The notes: generated by a model not told the origin, from the sequence alone. 15,252 bases of DNA from Enterococcus_E cecorum_C (GCF_052119425.1 NZ_JBQKFH010000046.1:1-15252); one strand, 5' to 3'. Counted from the stretch's first letter, positions 1-6,758 are shown. A program made the numbers and translations.

Positions 1-30
1 TAAGCATCGATTGAAGAAAGAAAAGAAAAT

Positions 31-70
31 AAAAAAAAGAGAGAAAGCATTCATAAAATAACTTTCTCTC
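31..70 (-). terminator. IS-borne intrinsic terminator facing ribU transcription
   Basis: Read on the minus strand, GAGAGAAAG (70-62) pairs with CTTTCTCTC (47-39) across a 14-nt loop and is followed by eight T (38-31). It would stop transcripts entering the IS from ribU. The duplicated tip at 112-168 has only one arm and would not fold this way. The mirror copy is at 15183-15222. Confidence 0.7.
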
Positions 71-168
71 CAATTGACTTAATTGCCAACAACACTACTT
101 GACAAAGAGCCAAAATAACTTTCTCTCCAATTGACTTAATTGCCAACAACACTACTTGACAAAGAGCC
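55..168. repeat. Exact 57-bp tandem duplication of the IS tip
   Basis: Two perfect head-to-tail copies occupy 55-111 and 112-168. Each begins AAAATAACTTTCTC and ends GACAAAGAGCC. The unit ends exactly at the IS terminus. The right-hand IS end at 15142 has a single copy. It could be a real rearrangement or an assembly artefact at a contig edge. Confidence 0.9.
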
Positions 169-180
169 GTTAATTTTTTA

Positions 181-783
181 TTAATGAATATTTATACTTG
201 TTTTTCGAAGCGTTTTACGTGAAAGCCAAGGTAGTAATTTCGCATGCAATACTACAAAAACAACAGAAACAAAGGCGCCCTTAATGAGATTAAAAGGTAC
301 AATGCCAATTGCAATATACTTACTTAAAGCCATTCCTAGCATTTGATTGGCAGACAGTGAATAGAAATGTAAATAAAGTGGTGTAATCACAAAATAATTT
401 GCCACACTCATGAATACAGTTAATGAACAAATTCCTATAAATAAACCTAAATAACGATTTGATTTTTTAGTCGTATCCTTGAAGAACACAAAAATCGGTA
501 AAGCAAAAACCATACTAGCTAAAAAACTAGCTACATCACCAACCATATTGGCTGGATCAGCAATCCCTGTCGTTAATAGATGCAAGAACGAACGAATAAA
601 TGCCGTACTCACACCCGCTAGTGGACCGAATAAAAACATGCTCAATAAGACTGGGATATCACTAAAATCAATCTTAAGAAAACTAAAGGCTGGAAGTATT
701 GGAAAAGCTAAATATTGTAATACTAACGCCATCGCAGCTAAAACAGCTACCCCCACTAATTTTTGAACTCTACTATTCTTCAT
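181..783 (-). CDS. ribU: Riboflavin ECF transporter S component RibU
   Basis: A 200-residue, very hydrophobic protein with about six membrane segments, the normal size for an ECF S component. The N-terminal helix (about residues 8-27, VGVAVLAAMALVL) carries the small-residue AxxxA pattern that S components use to dock on EcfT. The stretch FSFLKIDFSDIPVLL near residues 33-47 is typical of RibU. It binds riboflavin at the membrane and takes it up with the shared EcfA/EcfA'/EcfT module, which is encoded elsewhere. The ATG at 783 has AAGGAGG nine bases upstream, and a small ATTCAT/ATGAAT hairpin (806-821) sits just before that site. The FMN riboswitch upstream at 1124-1255 independently supports riboflavin as the substrate. 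The gene's native downstream region is missing because an IS end begins 12 bases after the stop. Confidence 0.93.
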   Translation of the reverse strand: MKNSRVQKLVGVAVLAAMALVLQYLAFPILPAFSFLKIDFSDIPVLLSMFLFGPLAGVSTAFIRSFLHLLTTGIADPANMVGDVASFLASMVFALPIFVFFKDTTKKSNRYLGLFIGICSLTVFMSVANYFVITPLYLHFYSLSANQMLGMALSKYIAIGIVPFNLIKGAFVSVVFVVLHAKLLPWLSRKTLRKTSINIH

Positions 784-861
784 AAAATTAATCCTCCTTA
801 CAAGGATTCATCTCCATGAATGAACCTATCTAACTACCTTTTTGTGTAAATAAGAAATCGT

Positions 862-1047
862 TTACTTCATTAAAAATAGCTGCGCAGCTAACATAACTGC
901 TTCACATCCATAATGTAATCTGTGTTCAGCGACTAGCCACTTCGACGTATAAGCCACCCCGTCTGGAAAAGTCTTATCTTTTTCGACTTTCCCGACGTGT
1001 TGGAAAACCTTATCCGCTCGTGACTGAACAAGTCGCTTCACATCCAT
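862..1047 (-). other. G+C-richer structured segment of the ribU leader, bounded by direct repeats
   Basis: This stretch lies between the riboswitch terminator and the ribU start. By hand count it is about 44% G+C, clearly richer than its surroundings. It contains a hairpin at 960-997 (13 pairs with one G-U pair and one bulged base, 11-nt loop), the palindrome TAGCTGCGCAGCTA at 877-890 followed on the minus strand by five T, and a 15-bp direct repeat GCTTCACATCCATAA at 899-913 and 1035-1049. A 61-codon reading frame (MDVKRLVQ...QLFLMK) spans it, but its only possible ribosome binding site is a weak AGGG inside the terminator arm. I favour an RNA element or a small inserted repeat over a protein gene, but the frame is open throughout and I cannot exclude translation. 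Confidence 0.5.
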
Positions 1048-1049
1048 AA
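899..1049. repeat. 15-bp direct repeat pair flanking the structured ribU leader segment
   Basis: GCTTCACATCCATAA occurs at 899-913 and again at 1035-1049, 136 bases apart start to start. On the minus strand each copy reads TTATGGATGTGAAGC. The match is exact and unlikely by chance in such a short interval. Confidence 0.85.
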
Positions 1050-1086
1050 AATAAATACCCTATTTTTCCAGGGGAAAAATAGGGTA
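1049..1086 (-). terminator. Riboswitch-controlled terminator before ribU
   Basis: A perfect 14-bp inverted repeat (1073-1086 with 1056-1069, loop of 3) is followed on the minus strand by TTTATTTTAT. It lies 38 bases after the FMN aptamer, as expected for transcriptional attenuation when FMN is bound. A near copy of the 5' arm lies just upstream (AAAAATAGAG on the plus strand at 1098-1107) and could pair with the same 3' arm, giving a longer alternative hairpin. Confidence 0.85.
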
Positions 1087-1123
1087 CATCATTACACAAA
1101 AATAGAGTAAATCAAATACGCCA

Positions 1124-1255
1124 ATCTTCTTTATCCAGACTATACTGTCGGTACTGGAATTTCACCAGCTCAGCCATTCAATAAGTAAACTTACTGAACA
1201 GGTCGTGGACTATCACCACCGGTCGGGAATTACACCCTGCCCCTGAAGACGAACC
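1124..1255 (-). promoter_or_regulatory. FMN riboswitch (RFN element) controlling ribU
   Basis: The minus strand shows the conserved RFN blocks in order: CTTCAGGGGCAGGGTG, AATTCCCGACCGG, GGTGATAGTCCACGACC, a variable arm, GGTGAAATTCCAGTACCGACAGTATAGTCTGGAT split by its normal spacing, and a closing GAAGA that pairs with the opening TCTTC (helix P1). It is a class that binds flavin mononucleotide and usually turns off riboflavin uptake or synthesis genes. The only gene downstream is ribU, after the terminator at 1056-1086. Confidence 0.96.
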
Positions 1256-1284
1256 TTATTCTATATTTTTTCAAGTTCAGCTAT

Positions 1285-1312
1285 ATTATACACCTATTCA
1301 AAAATAAAACAA
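1285..1312 (-). promoter_or_regulatory. Promoter for the riboswitch-ribU transcript
   Basis: On the minus strand, TTGTTT (1312-1307), a 16-base spacer and a perfect TATAAT (1290-1285) precede the RFN element by about 30 bases. This places the start of transcription near 1278. No clear terminator separates it from the end of rluB at 1351, so some read-through into the riboswitch is possible. Confidence 0.75.
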
Positions 1313-1350
1313 CCTTTTTGCACAATTTATGTGAAATAAATTACAAATGG

Positions 1351-2067
1351 TTATTTTGATAAATGCAGCAAATGTTTGACTTCTTTATTAGTTAATGGGC
1401 GATATTGACCTGGACGAAGATTACCTAACGTTAAATCACCATAACCTTCACGTTTTAATTTCATCACCGGTAAATCTAAAGCTTTGAACATATTTTTGAC
1501 TTGGTGATTTTTTCCTTCATGAATCATTAATTTCACAATACTTGTTCCATTGCTTTGATTGGTAGATAAAATCTCATAGCGAGCCGGCGCATAGTTCACT
1601 TTTTCATGGCGTAAACCTTTTGTTAATGGATAAAGCTTTTTAGAATCAGCTAAACCTTTGACTTTAGCCACATATGTTTTTTCCACTTCATGCTTAGGAT
1701 GTGTTAAACGTTGGGCAAACTGACCATCATTCGTTAATAAAAGCAAACCTGATGTATCATAATCTAATCTTCCCACCGGATAAATTCTTTGCGTCACATC
1801 GGTGAAATAATCTGTCACAACGGCACGGCCCTTATCATCTTCAACAGCTGTGATTACGCCACGTGGTTTATAAAACATATAATAAACAGGTTCTTCTTGA
1901 TAAATGGGGACATCATTGACACTTACTTCGTCAGTAGCGTTAACTTTTATGCCAAGTGTCGTCACTGTCTGACCATTCACTTTCACTTTGCCATCTAAAA
2001 TCAGTTGCTCAGCTTTACGTCTAGAAGCCACCCCAGCATGAGCAATTACTTTCTGTAGTCTTTCCAT
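1351..2067 (-). CDS. rluB: 23S rRNA pseudouridine synthase RluB
   Basis: A 238-residue RsuA/RluB-family enzyme that converts a specific uridine of 23S rRNA to pseudouridine. The first 60 or so residues are an S4 RNA-binding domain (MERLQKVIAHAGVASRRKAE). The catalytic block PVGRLDYDTSGLLLLTND contains the active-site Asp (residue 102), and YKPRGVITA precedes it. An upstream in-frame ATG at 2085 overlaps the scpB stop, but the ATG at 2067 has AGAGG at the right distance and matches the usual N terminus of the family, so I use it. The gene is the last of the xerD-scpA-scpB-rluB group, an arrangement common in Firmicutes. Confidence 0.93.
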   Translation of the reverse strand: MERLQKVIAHAGVASRRKAEQLILDGKVKVNGQTVTTLGIKVNATDEVSVNDVPIYQEEPVYYMFYKPRGVITAVEDDKGRAVVTDYFTDVTQRIYPVGRLDYDTSGLLLLTNDGQFAQRLTHPKHEVEKTYVAKVKGLADSKKLYPLTKGLRHEKVNYAPARYEILSTNQSNGTSIVKLMIHEGKNHQVKNMFKALDLPVMKLKREGYGDLTLGNLRPGQYRPLTNKEVKHLLHLSK

Positions 2068-2084
2068 CGTTTTCCTCTCTTCCA

Positions 2085-2681
2085 TTATTCTTGTTCTAGG
2101 TTATCAGGATTTCCTTCTTCCTCTTCGGCCAATCCTTTAAATAATAACTGCGTTTGATTTTGCGCTAAATCAGCTTCCATTTCGGAAATATCTGGTAACT
2201 CTTCTATATTTTTCAAGCCAAAATAATCCATAAAATAAGCTGTTGTGCCATATATTCTAGGGCGACCCGGTGCTTCTAAGCGACCTTTTTCTTCAATTAG
2301 CTGAAAGTTTAGTAATTTTTGGATAGATGCGCTGGAATTAACCCCTCGAATTTGATCTACTTCCATACGCGTTAAAGGCTGTTTATACGCGATTACAGCC
2401 AAAGTTTCTAAAGCAGCTTGAGATAATCGAGCAGCCATTGGTGACTGACTATATTTTTGTAAAAGGTTTTGATATTTTCCCTTGGTCGTCATCATATAGC
2501 GGTTAGCATATTCTTTCAGTTCAATGGCACAGGTTTCATCTTCTTTATATTTTTGATTTAATTGTACTAAGCCTGCAAATACTTGTTCAGTGGATAAGGA
2601 AAGAACATAGCTGAGTTCATTGATGCTCATCCCTTCATCGCCTGCCACAAATAATAAAGCTTCCAATTGACTAATATCCAA
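2085..2681 (-). CDS. scpB: Segregation and condensation protein ScpB
   Basis: A 198-residue winged-helix protein that, with ScpA, forms the kleisin regulatory part of the Smc condensin complex, which compacts and separates chromosomes. The start MDISQLEALLFVAGDEGMS and the internal ALETLAVIAYKQPLTRMEVDQIRGV are diagnostic. The C-terminal 30 residues are acidic and Gln/Glu-rich. The start codon is TTG at 2681, supported by AGGAGG seven bases upstream; no ATG fits. Only two bases separate it from the scpA stop, and the ribosome binding site lies inside the end of scpA, so translation is probably coupled. The TAA stop shares a base with an ATG that reads into rluB. Confidence 0.95.
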   Translation of the reverse strand: MDISQLEALLFVAGDEGMSINELSYVLSLSTEQVFAGLVQLNQKYKEDETCAIELKEYANRYMMTTKGKYQNLLQKYSQSPMAARLSQAALETLAVIAYKQPLTRMEVDQIRGVNSSASIQKLLNFQLIEEKGRLEAPGRPRIYGTTAYFMDYFGLKNIEELPDISEMEADLAQNQTQLLFKGLAEEEEGNPDNLEQE

Positions 2682-2683
2682 AA

Positions 2684-3424
2684 TTACACCTCCTCTACTC
2701 GATACAAATATAATGGCTCATAACTTGCTGCTTGTTGTACTTTAATTTGTTGATGTTTTAACAATTCCAATAATGCCATAAAAGTAATCACGATTTCGCT
2801 ACGATTATACGTTGTTAATAAACTATCTAGTGTGACGCCTTGCTTTATTGGGACTTTTAACAATCTTTCTTGAATTTCGACCATCTTATCTTCAATACTA
2901 AACTCATCTGCCACCACGGTAGCCTCGACATTCATTTTACGCTTTTGTTTTTCCAAAATATGGTGAAAAGCCAAAAACAAATCAATGGTATTCACTTGAT
3001 TTAAATCTAGGCGTACTTCTTGCTGGTACTCCTGTAAATCAGTGGGGCGTTTCGTATAAAATTGGCTCCGTTCCTCTGCTTTTTTAGATAATTCTTTAGC
3101 AGCATATTTATATTTACGGTACTCCAATAATTGCTCCACTAAAGCTTCTCTTGGGTCTTCCTCATATTGCGAGTCTTCATCAAAATCCACTTGTTGCGTT
3201 GGTAATAACATTTTACTTTTCATCGCCATCAAGGTTGCCGCCATCACAATATATTCACCAGCAATTTCTAATTCAAAAGTCTGCATGGCATGAAGATATT
3301 CTAAATATTGCTCCGTGATTTCAGCAATTGGAATATCATATATATCAATTTCTAACTTGTTTATCAAATGTAATAATAAGTCTAAAGGTCCTTCAAAACC
3401 TTCAAGCTTAAATTGTAATTCCAA
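2684..3424 (-). CDS. scpA: Segregation and condensation protein ScpA
   Basis: A 246-residue kleisin that bridges the Smc heads and binds ScpB. The N-terminal FKLEGFEGPLDLLLHLI and the helix YIVMAATLMAMKSKMLLP are the signature segments. The C-terminal part (about residues 165-246) should be the winged helix that binds the Smc head. The start codon is TTG at 3424, with GAGG seven bases upstream; I see no better start. Fifteen bases separate it from the xerD stop. Together with scpB this makes two successive TTG-initiated subunits of one complex. Confidence 0.95.
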   Translation of the reverse strand: MELQFKLEGFEGPLDLLLHLINKLEIDIYDIPIAEITEQYLEYLHAMQTFELEIAGEYIVMAATLMAMKSKMLLPTQQVDFDEDSQYEEDPREALVEQLLEYRKYKYAAKELSKKAEERSQFYTKRPTDLQEYQQEVRLDLNQVNTIDLFLAFHHILEKQKRKMNVEATVVADEFSIEDKMVEIQERLLKVPIKQGVTLDSLLTTYNRSEIVITFMALLELLKHQQIKVQQAASYEPLYLYRVEEV

Positions 3425-3439
3425 ATAGATACCTCATTT

Positions 3440-4327
3440 CTATGCTCTAGGGAAAAATTGTTGATAAGATTCACTTAATCGGCGCTTTGTTGCTTGCACA
3501 TACATTTGTGTCGTTGATAAATCCACATGTCCAAGTAATTCTTGCACACTGGCTAAATCAGCGCCATTTTGTAAAAGATGGATGGCTAAACTATGCCGCA
3601 AAGTCTGTGGGGTTACAACCTTTTGAATACCTGATTGCGCGACATATTGCTTGATATTTTTCCACAGGCCTTGTCTTGTAAATGCTTTTCCTTGTTGGGT
3701 TAAAAAAAGAATCTGATTTTCTTGATGATTCATTAAAGATGGCCGTACATGGTATAGATACTTTCTCAACCATTTGACACATTCACTGCCCAAGGGTAAT
3801 ATACGCACTTTTTGCCCTTTTCCTTCAAATTCAAGATAGGCTAAATCTAAATGTACATTTTCAACCTTTAAGGCGATACACTCACTGACCCTTAAACCTG
3901 TAGCATATAACAACTCTAAAATAGCCCGATCACGAACGCCACGTAAACTTTTGGTATCTGGCAGTTGCAATAATTGATTCACTTCTTCAATCGTCAAATA
4001 CTCGGGAACTTTAGGCGCAAGTTTTGCCATTTCGATGCTACTTGCTGGATTATGTGTAGTGATTTGTTGGAGTTGTAAGTATAAATGAAAATTTTTGATA
4101 CTACTTAACATCCGCATAATAGAAGAAGTCGCACGCTTATCCTCTTGTAATTTGCGTAAAAATTGCTGTACATGGGCTTTTTGCACTTGCTCTAAATCGG
4201 TAATTTCTTTTTCTTTTAAAAATGCAAAATAATGCTTTAAATCTCGTTCATAACTCACTAATGAATTTTGAGCTAAATGTTTTTCGGTCGTTAAATAATG
4301 AAGATATGCCTGCAATTGAGTTTCCAT
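3440..4327 (-). CDS. xerD: XerD-like tyrosine recombinase with an altered active site
   Basis: A 295-residue tyrosine recombinase of XerD length and layout: an N-terminal SAM-like DNA-binding domain (1-100) and a C-terminal catalytic domain (110-295) ending FFPRA. XerD proteins resolve chromosome dimers at dif with a partner. Five of six catalytic positions are intact: R146 in GLRVSE, K170 in GKGQKVR, R244, H267 in LLGH, and nucleophile Y276 in TTQMY. The position before LRH, normally His (xPHTLRHSxATHLL), is Gln241 here (CAG), and the next block reads SLAIHLL. The residue after YV is also unusual (YVQ for YTH). It heads the scpAB-rluB cluster, which suggests the chromosome-maintenance XerD rather than a mobile-element integrase. 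AGGGG eight bases upstream supports the ATG at 4327. Confidence 0.85.
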   Translation of the reverse strand: METQLQAYLHYLTTEKHLAQNSLVSYERDLKHYFAFLKEKEITDLEQVQKAHVQQFLRKLQEDKRATSSIMRMLSSIKNFHLYLQLQQITTHNPASSIEMAKLAPKVPEYLTIEEVNQLLQLPDTKSLRGVRDRAILELLYATGLRVSECIALKVENVHLDLAYLEFEGKGQKVRILPLGSECVKWLRKYLYHVRPSLMNHQENQILFLTQQGKAFTRQGLWKNIKQYVAQSGIQKVVTPQTLRHSLAIHLLQNGADLASVQELLGHVDLSTTQMYVQATKRRLSESYQQFFPRA

Positions 4328-4345
4328 CTTATAAACCCCTATCCT

Positions 4346-4387
4346 GAAAAAAGGGCAGAAGTAAGGAAAATTCCTTTAACTTCTCCC
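4346..4387 (-). terminator. Intrinsic terminator overlapping the fur stop codon
   Basis: On the minus strand GGGAGAAGT (4387-4379) pairs with ACTTCTGCCC (4362-4353) with one bulged base, extended by AAGG/CCTT, then six T (4352-4347). The 5' arm encodes the last residues of Fur and the stop codon is within the stem. It separates fur from xerD, which must then rely on read-through or a promoter within the fur 3' end that I cannot place. Confidence 0.85.
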
Positions 4388-4843
4388 TTCCAATTGATGT
4401 TTTTCTTGACAGTTTTTACAGATGCCATGAAAAGTTAAGCGATGATCTTTTACTAGAAAATGATATCTTTTTTCCACGACTTCCTCAACGCTTCCTAATA
4501 AGTCCTCTTCAATCTCTTCAATATTACCACATTCTAAGCAAAGAAGATGATGATGGAAACGTTTGGCACCTTCTTTTCTTAAATCATAACGTGCAACACC
4601 GTCATTAAAGCTAACTTTGTCCACCACTTTTAATTCCGTTAAGATTTCTAACGTACGATATACAGTAGCTAAGCCAATATCAGGATTTTTACGTTTGACA
4701 AAAAAGTAGATTTCTTCTGCTGAGAGATGATCTTTCTCATTTTCAAGCAAAACTAATAACGTTGCCTCACGCTGGGGTGTTAATTTAAAGCCCGCATCAT
4801 GCAACATTTTCTTTATTTTATTTAAGGTTGCCATTGTATTCAT
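4376..4843 (-). CDS. fur: Ferric uptake regulator family repressor (Fur)
   Basis: A 155-residue metal-dependent repressor. Residues 5-85 form the winged helix, with the recognition segment IGLATVYRTLEIL. The dimerisation half carries HHHHLLCLEC-type metal ligands (RFHHHLLCLECG, C102 and C105) and a second pair CKNC (C142, C145) for structural zinc. Fur, PerR and Zur share this fold; sequence and chromosomal setting favour Fur, but the metal specificity is inferred. ATG at 4843 is chosen because AGGGGG lies about nine bases upstream; an alternative ATG at 4834 has no better site. The gene has its own promoter in the cvfB 3' end and a strong terminator, so it is probably monocistronic. I saw no clear Fur box at its promoter. 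Confidence 0.88.
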   Translation of the reverse strand: MNTMATLNKIKKMLHDAGFKLTPQREATLLVLLENEKDHLSAEEIYFFVKRKNPDIGLATVYRTLEILTELKVVDKVSFNDGVARYDLRKEGAKRFHHHLLCLECGNIEEIEEDLLGSVEEVVEKRYHFLVKDHRLTFHGICKNCQEKHQLEGRS

Positions 4844-4884
4844 GACATGTACCCCCTACCATTTACACAAAATGCTCAATAAAA

Positions 4885-4913
4885 ATTTTATAGTAGATTT
4901 GTCTTGCCGTCAA
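4885..4913 (-). promoter_or_regulatory. Promoter of fur inside the end of cvfB
   Basis: TTGACG (4913-4908), a 17-base spacer and TAAAAT (4890-4885) on the minus strand, each hexamer one base off consensus. The -10 abuts the cvfB stop codon. It would give fur a leader of about 35 bases. Confidence 0.65.
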
Positions 4914-5739
4914 CTTGTTCAATTAATTTTTGTTTCATCAAATGACCTAATGCACGCTTAAATTGACCCTTACTAATACCAAATAATTGTTTAATTTCTT
5001 CTGGTGAACTCTTATCTGTATATGGCATAGATTTCGTCGTGGATTGGTTTAGATAAGCTAAAATCATTTGTGCATCATCAGAAATGGCTTCATAACTCCT
5101 TGGCTTCATTGATAAATATAACACACCATCTTCACGTAAACCAATGACCCGTGCATCGACTAATTCTCCTAAGCGAGGTTCAGCATAGCGTTCACTTGGA
5201 TGAATAAAGCCTAAATAATAATCTTGTGTTAATACATAGGTACCGGCCATTTTTAGACGATAAACCCGGGCTTTCACATCTTGATTATGCATTTGCTCCG
5301 TCGCTTTTCTACTCATAGCTTTAAAGATTTTTTCATCAGCCAAAGTTGCCCAAATACGATCTTTATCATCAATACGTAAACCAACTAAGAGTTCATCATC
5401 TACTTTTGGCCAAAGATTGGTTAAAGTTGGTAATTCATCTAAGGATAGTACCACCTCTTTATCTGGTAAACCAATATCTAAAAATACCCCTAAATCTTTA
5501 CGCACTTCAGTCACTTTGCTAAAGGCATAATGACCTTGACGCACCTTAGGAATCTTAGTCGTCATCGCTAATTGTTGTTTTTGATTCACATAAGTAAACC
5601 CTTCTACCATCTGACCAAGAGAGGTTTGTACTTCATTTTTATGTAAGCGAAAAGTTTGCCCCTCTTTTTGAACAAAATAATAATTTTCATTTTCATCAAT
5701 AACTAAACCACTGATGATAGTTGCTAATAAATGATTCAT
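4888..5739 (-). CDS. cvfB: S1-domain RNA-binding regulator CvfB
   Basis: A 283-residue protein of the CvfB/YitL family, which regulates virulence and other genes in staphylococci and streptococci by binding RNA. The layout fits: successive S1-like OB folds over residues 1-215 (for example DLGVFLDIGLPDKEVVLSLDELP and YLGFIHPSERYAEPRLGELVDARVIGLREDGVLYLSM) and a C-terminal winged helix (about 220-283, PEEIKQLFGISKGQFKRALGHLMKQKLIE). The ATG at 5739 has GGAG eight bases upstream. It starts ten bases after the azlD stop, so it should be the third gene of the azlC-azlD-cvfB transcript. Confidence 0.9.
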   Translation of the reverse strand: MNHLLATIISGLVIDENENYYFVQKEGQTFRLHKNEVQTSLGQMVEGFTYVNQKQQLAMTTKIPKVRQGHYAFSKVTEVRKDLGVFLDIGLPDKEVVLSLDELPTLTNLWPKVDDELLVGLRIDDKDRIWATLADEKIFKAMSRKATEQMHNQDVKARVYRLKMAGTYVLTQDYYLGFIHPSERYAEPRLGELVDARVIGLREDGVLYLSMKPRSYEAISDDAQMILAYLNQSTTKSMPYTDKSSPEEIKQLFGISKGQFKRALGHLMKQKLIEQVDGKTNLL

Positions 5740-5749
5740 AAATTCTCCT

Positions 5750-6070
5750 TTATAAAAATAATCTGATCAAAGCAATCGATATAATACCCGTCACGACAAT
5801 TTTCATTAAATCCTTACTATAGTATCCTACAAAAAGCGTGGGAATACAAGCAATCAATTCAGGAATTTTCAACTCTGGCCACTGATTTTCATGAAAGGTA
5901 AACAAACTTTGGAAGAAAAGGGCAGCTAAAATACTTAAAGGTAAATAACTCATAAACAGTTCTATCTTTTTAGGAAAATGAATTTTATTAGAAAATACAA
6001 ATGGCAAAATTCTTGGTAGCCAAGTGACTAAGCCGCATAAAGCCATCAGTACTAGAAAATCAAGACTCAT
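5750..6070 (-). CDS. azlD: Branched-chain amino acid exporter small subunit AzlD
   Basis: A 106-residue membrane protein with three or four hydrophobic helices. The segment GLVTWLPRILPFVFS near residues 13-27 is typical of AzlD. With AzlC it exports branched-chain amino acids or analogues such as azaleucine; the exact substrate here is inferred. The ATG at 6070 overlaps the last 11 bases of azlC, a classic sign of translational coupling. Confidence 0.88.
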   Translation of the reverse strand: MSLDFLVLMALCGLVTWLPRILPFVFSNKIHFPKKIELFMSYLPLSILAALFFQSLFTFHENQWPELKIPELIACIPTLFVGYYSKDLMKIVVTGIISIALIRLFL

Positions 6071-6758
6071 GCATCATCACCCCCACAAAGCAACCAATTA
6101 ATGTAGAAGCTAATACAGCCACCTCAGCTGAGAAAAGGCGCATCAAAAGGATTAATGAACTAAAAATACTTATAAGTAAAATACTTGTTTGTAATGTTTT
6201 TGGTTTGAATGATCGTTCTACCTGGAATAAAAATAACCCTAAAAACATCGCAACGAGTGCAAAATCTAAGCCAAATGTTTCAGGACTATGGATGAATCCA
6301 CCAAATAATGCCCCCGCCATCGTCGCAAAAATCCAACTCAGATAGGCCGTTAGATTAAGTCCGTGCATCCATTGACTCGTCACGCTTTTATTTTTTAATA
6401 ATTCGACCGTTAAGACCCCATAGGATTCATCTGTTAATAACGTTCCTAAACCGATGCGATTGAATAAATTTACTTGTTTAAAATGTTGGGCTACTGATAA
6501 GCTCATCAAAAAATGGCGAAAATTGACCATAAAGACAGTTAATACAATACTAGATATTGGTGCATTTAAAGCTAACAGACCACAAATAATAAATTGGGCA
6601 CTACCCGCATAGACCAGAATCGACATCATTCCTACTTGTATCACTGATAGACCTACACCTTTACCTACCACTCCCATGGCAAAACCAATACCAATATAAC
6701 CTAGTACAGTAGGTAAACAATCTTTCACACCTTGCCTAAATGTTAAACCTAACTGCAT
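6060..6758 (-). CDS. azlC: Branched-chain amino acid exporter large subunit AzlC
   Basis: A 232-residue integral membrane protein with the family markers GIGFAMGVVGKGVGLS, YAGSAQFI, VNFRHFLMSLS and LTDESYG. It forms the export complex with AzlD, encoded in overlapping frame. The ATG at 6758 is preceded by AAGGGAG and seven T. That ribosome binding site is inside the 3' arm of the hairpin at 6764-6813, so access should depend on whether the transcript starts upstream or at the local promoter. See the separate entries for these elements. Confidence 0.92.
   Translation of the reverse strand: MQLGLTFRQGVKDCLPTVLGYIGIGFAMGVVGKGVGLSVIQVGMMSILVYAGSAQFIICGLLALNAPISSIVLTVFMVNFRHFLMSLSVAQHFKQVNLFNRIGLGTLLTDESYGVLTVELLKNKSVTSQWMHGLNLTAYLSWIFATMAGALFGGFIHSPETFGLDFALVAMFLGLFLFQVERSFKPKTLQTSILLISIFSSLILLMRLFSAEVAVLASTLIGCFVGVMMHES

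Larger units (their letters stand above)
1..168. mobile_element. End of an insertion sequence, probably ISL3 family, with a duplicated tip
   Basis: Bases 1-111 are the exact reverse complement of 15142-15252, and identity stops precisely at the GGC tip, as expected for a mobile element boundary. The tip reads GGCTCTTTGTCAAG outward-to-inward, which resembles ISL3-family termini; the family assignment is from memory of that terminal pattern and no transposase is in the window. The outer 57 bases of the end (55-111) are repeated exactly and in tandem at 112-168, so the tip occurs twice. The element lies 12 bases from the ribU stop codon. Confidence 0.65.

Noticed and set aside
479..766. Plus-strand reading frame opposite ribU
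   Set aside because: It lies antisense within a well-supported gene, and its predicted protein is a low-quality basic sequence with no motif.
796..821. A hairpin hiding the ribU ribosome binding site
   Set aside because: CCTT/AAGG would need a two-base loop, and the neighbouring 6-bp ATTCAT/ATGAAT hairpin leaves AAGGAGG free, so masking is not convincing.
862..1047. A 61-codon minus-strand reading frame as a certain protein gene
   Set aside because: Its only ribosome binding site candidate is a weak AGGG within the terminator arm, and the stretch is full of hairpins and repeats, so I listed it as a structured element and left coding as a possibility.
1313..1350. A terminator for rluB
   Set aside because: Only an AT-only 7-bp inverted repeat without a T-run is present, too weak to call.
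2060..2090. ATG at 2085 as the rluB start
   Set aside because: It overlaps the scpB stop and adds six residues not typical of the family; the ATG at 2067 has AGAGG at good spacing.
4844..4920. A Fur box for autoregulation of fur
   Set aside because: I looked for GATAATGATAATCATTATC-like repeats around the promoter and saw none.
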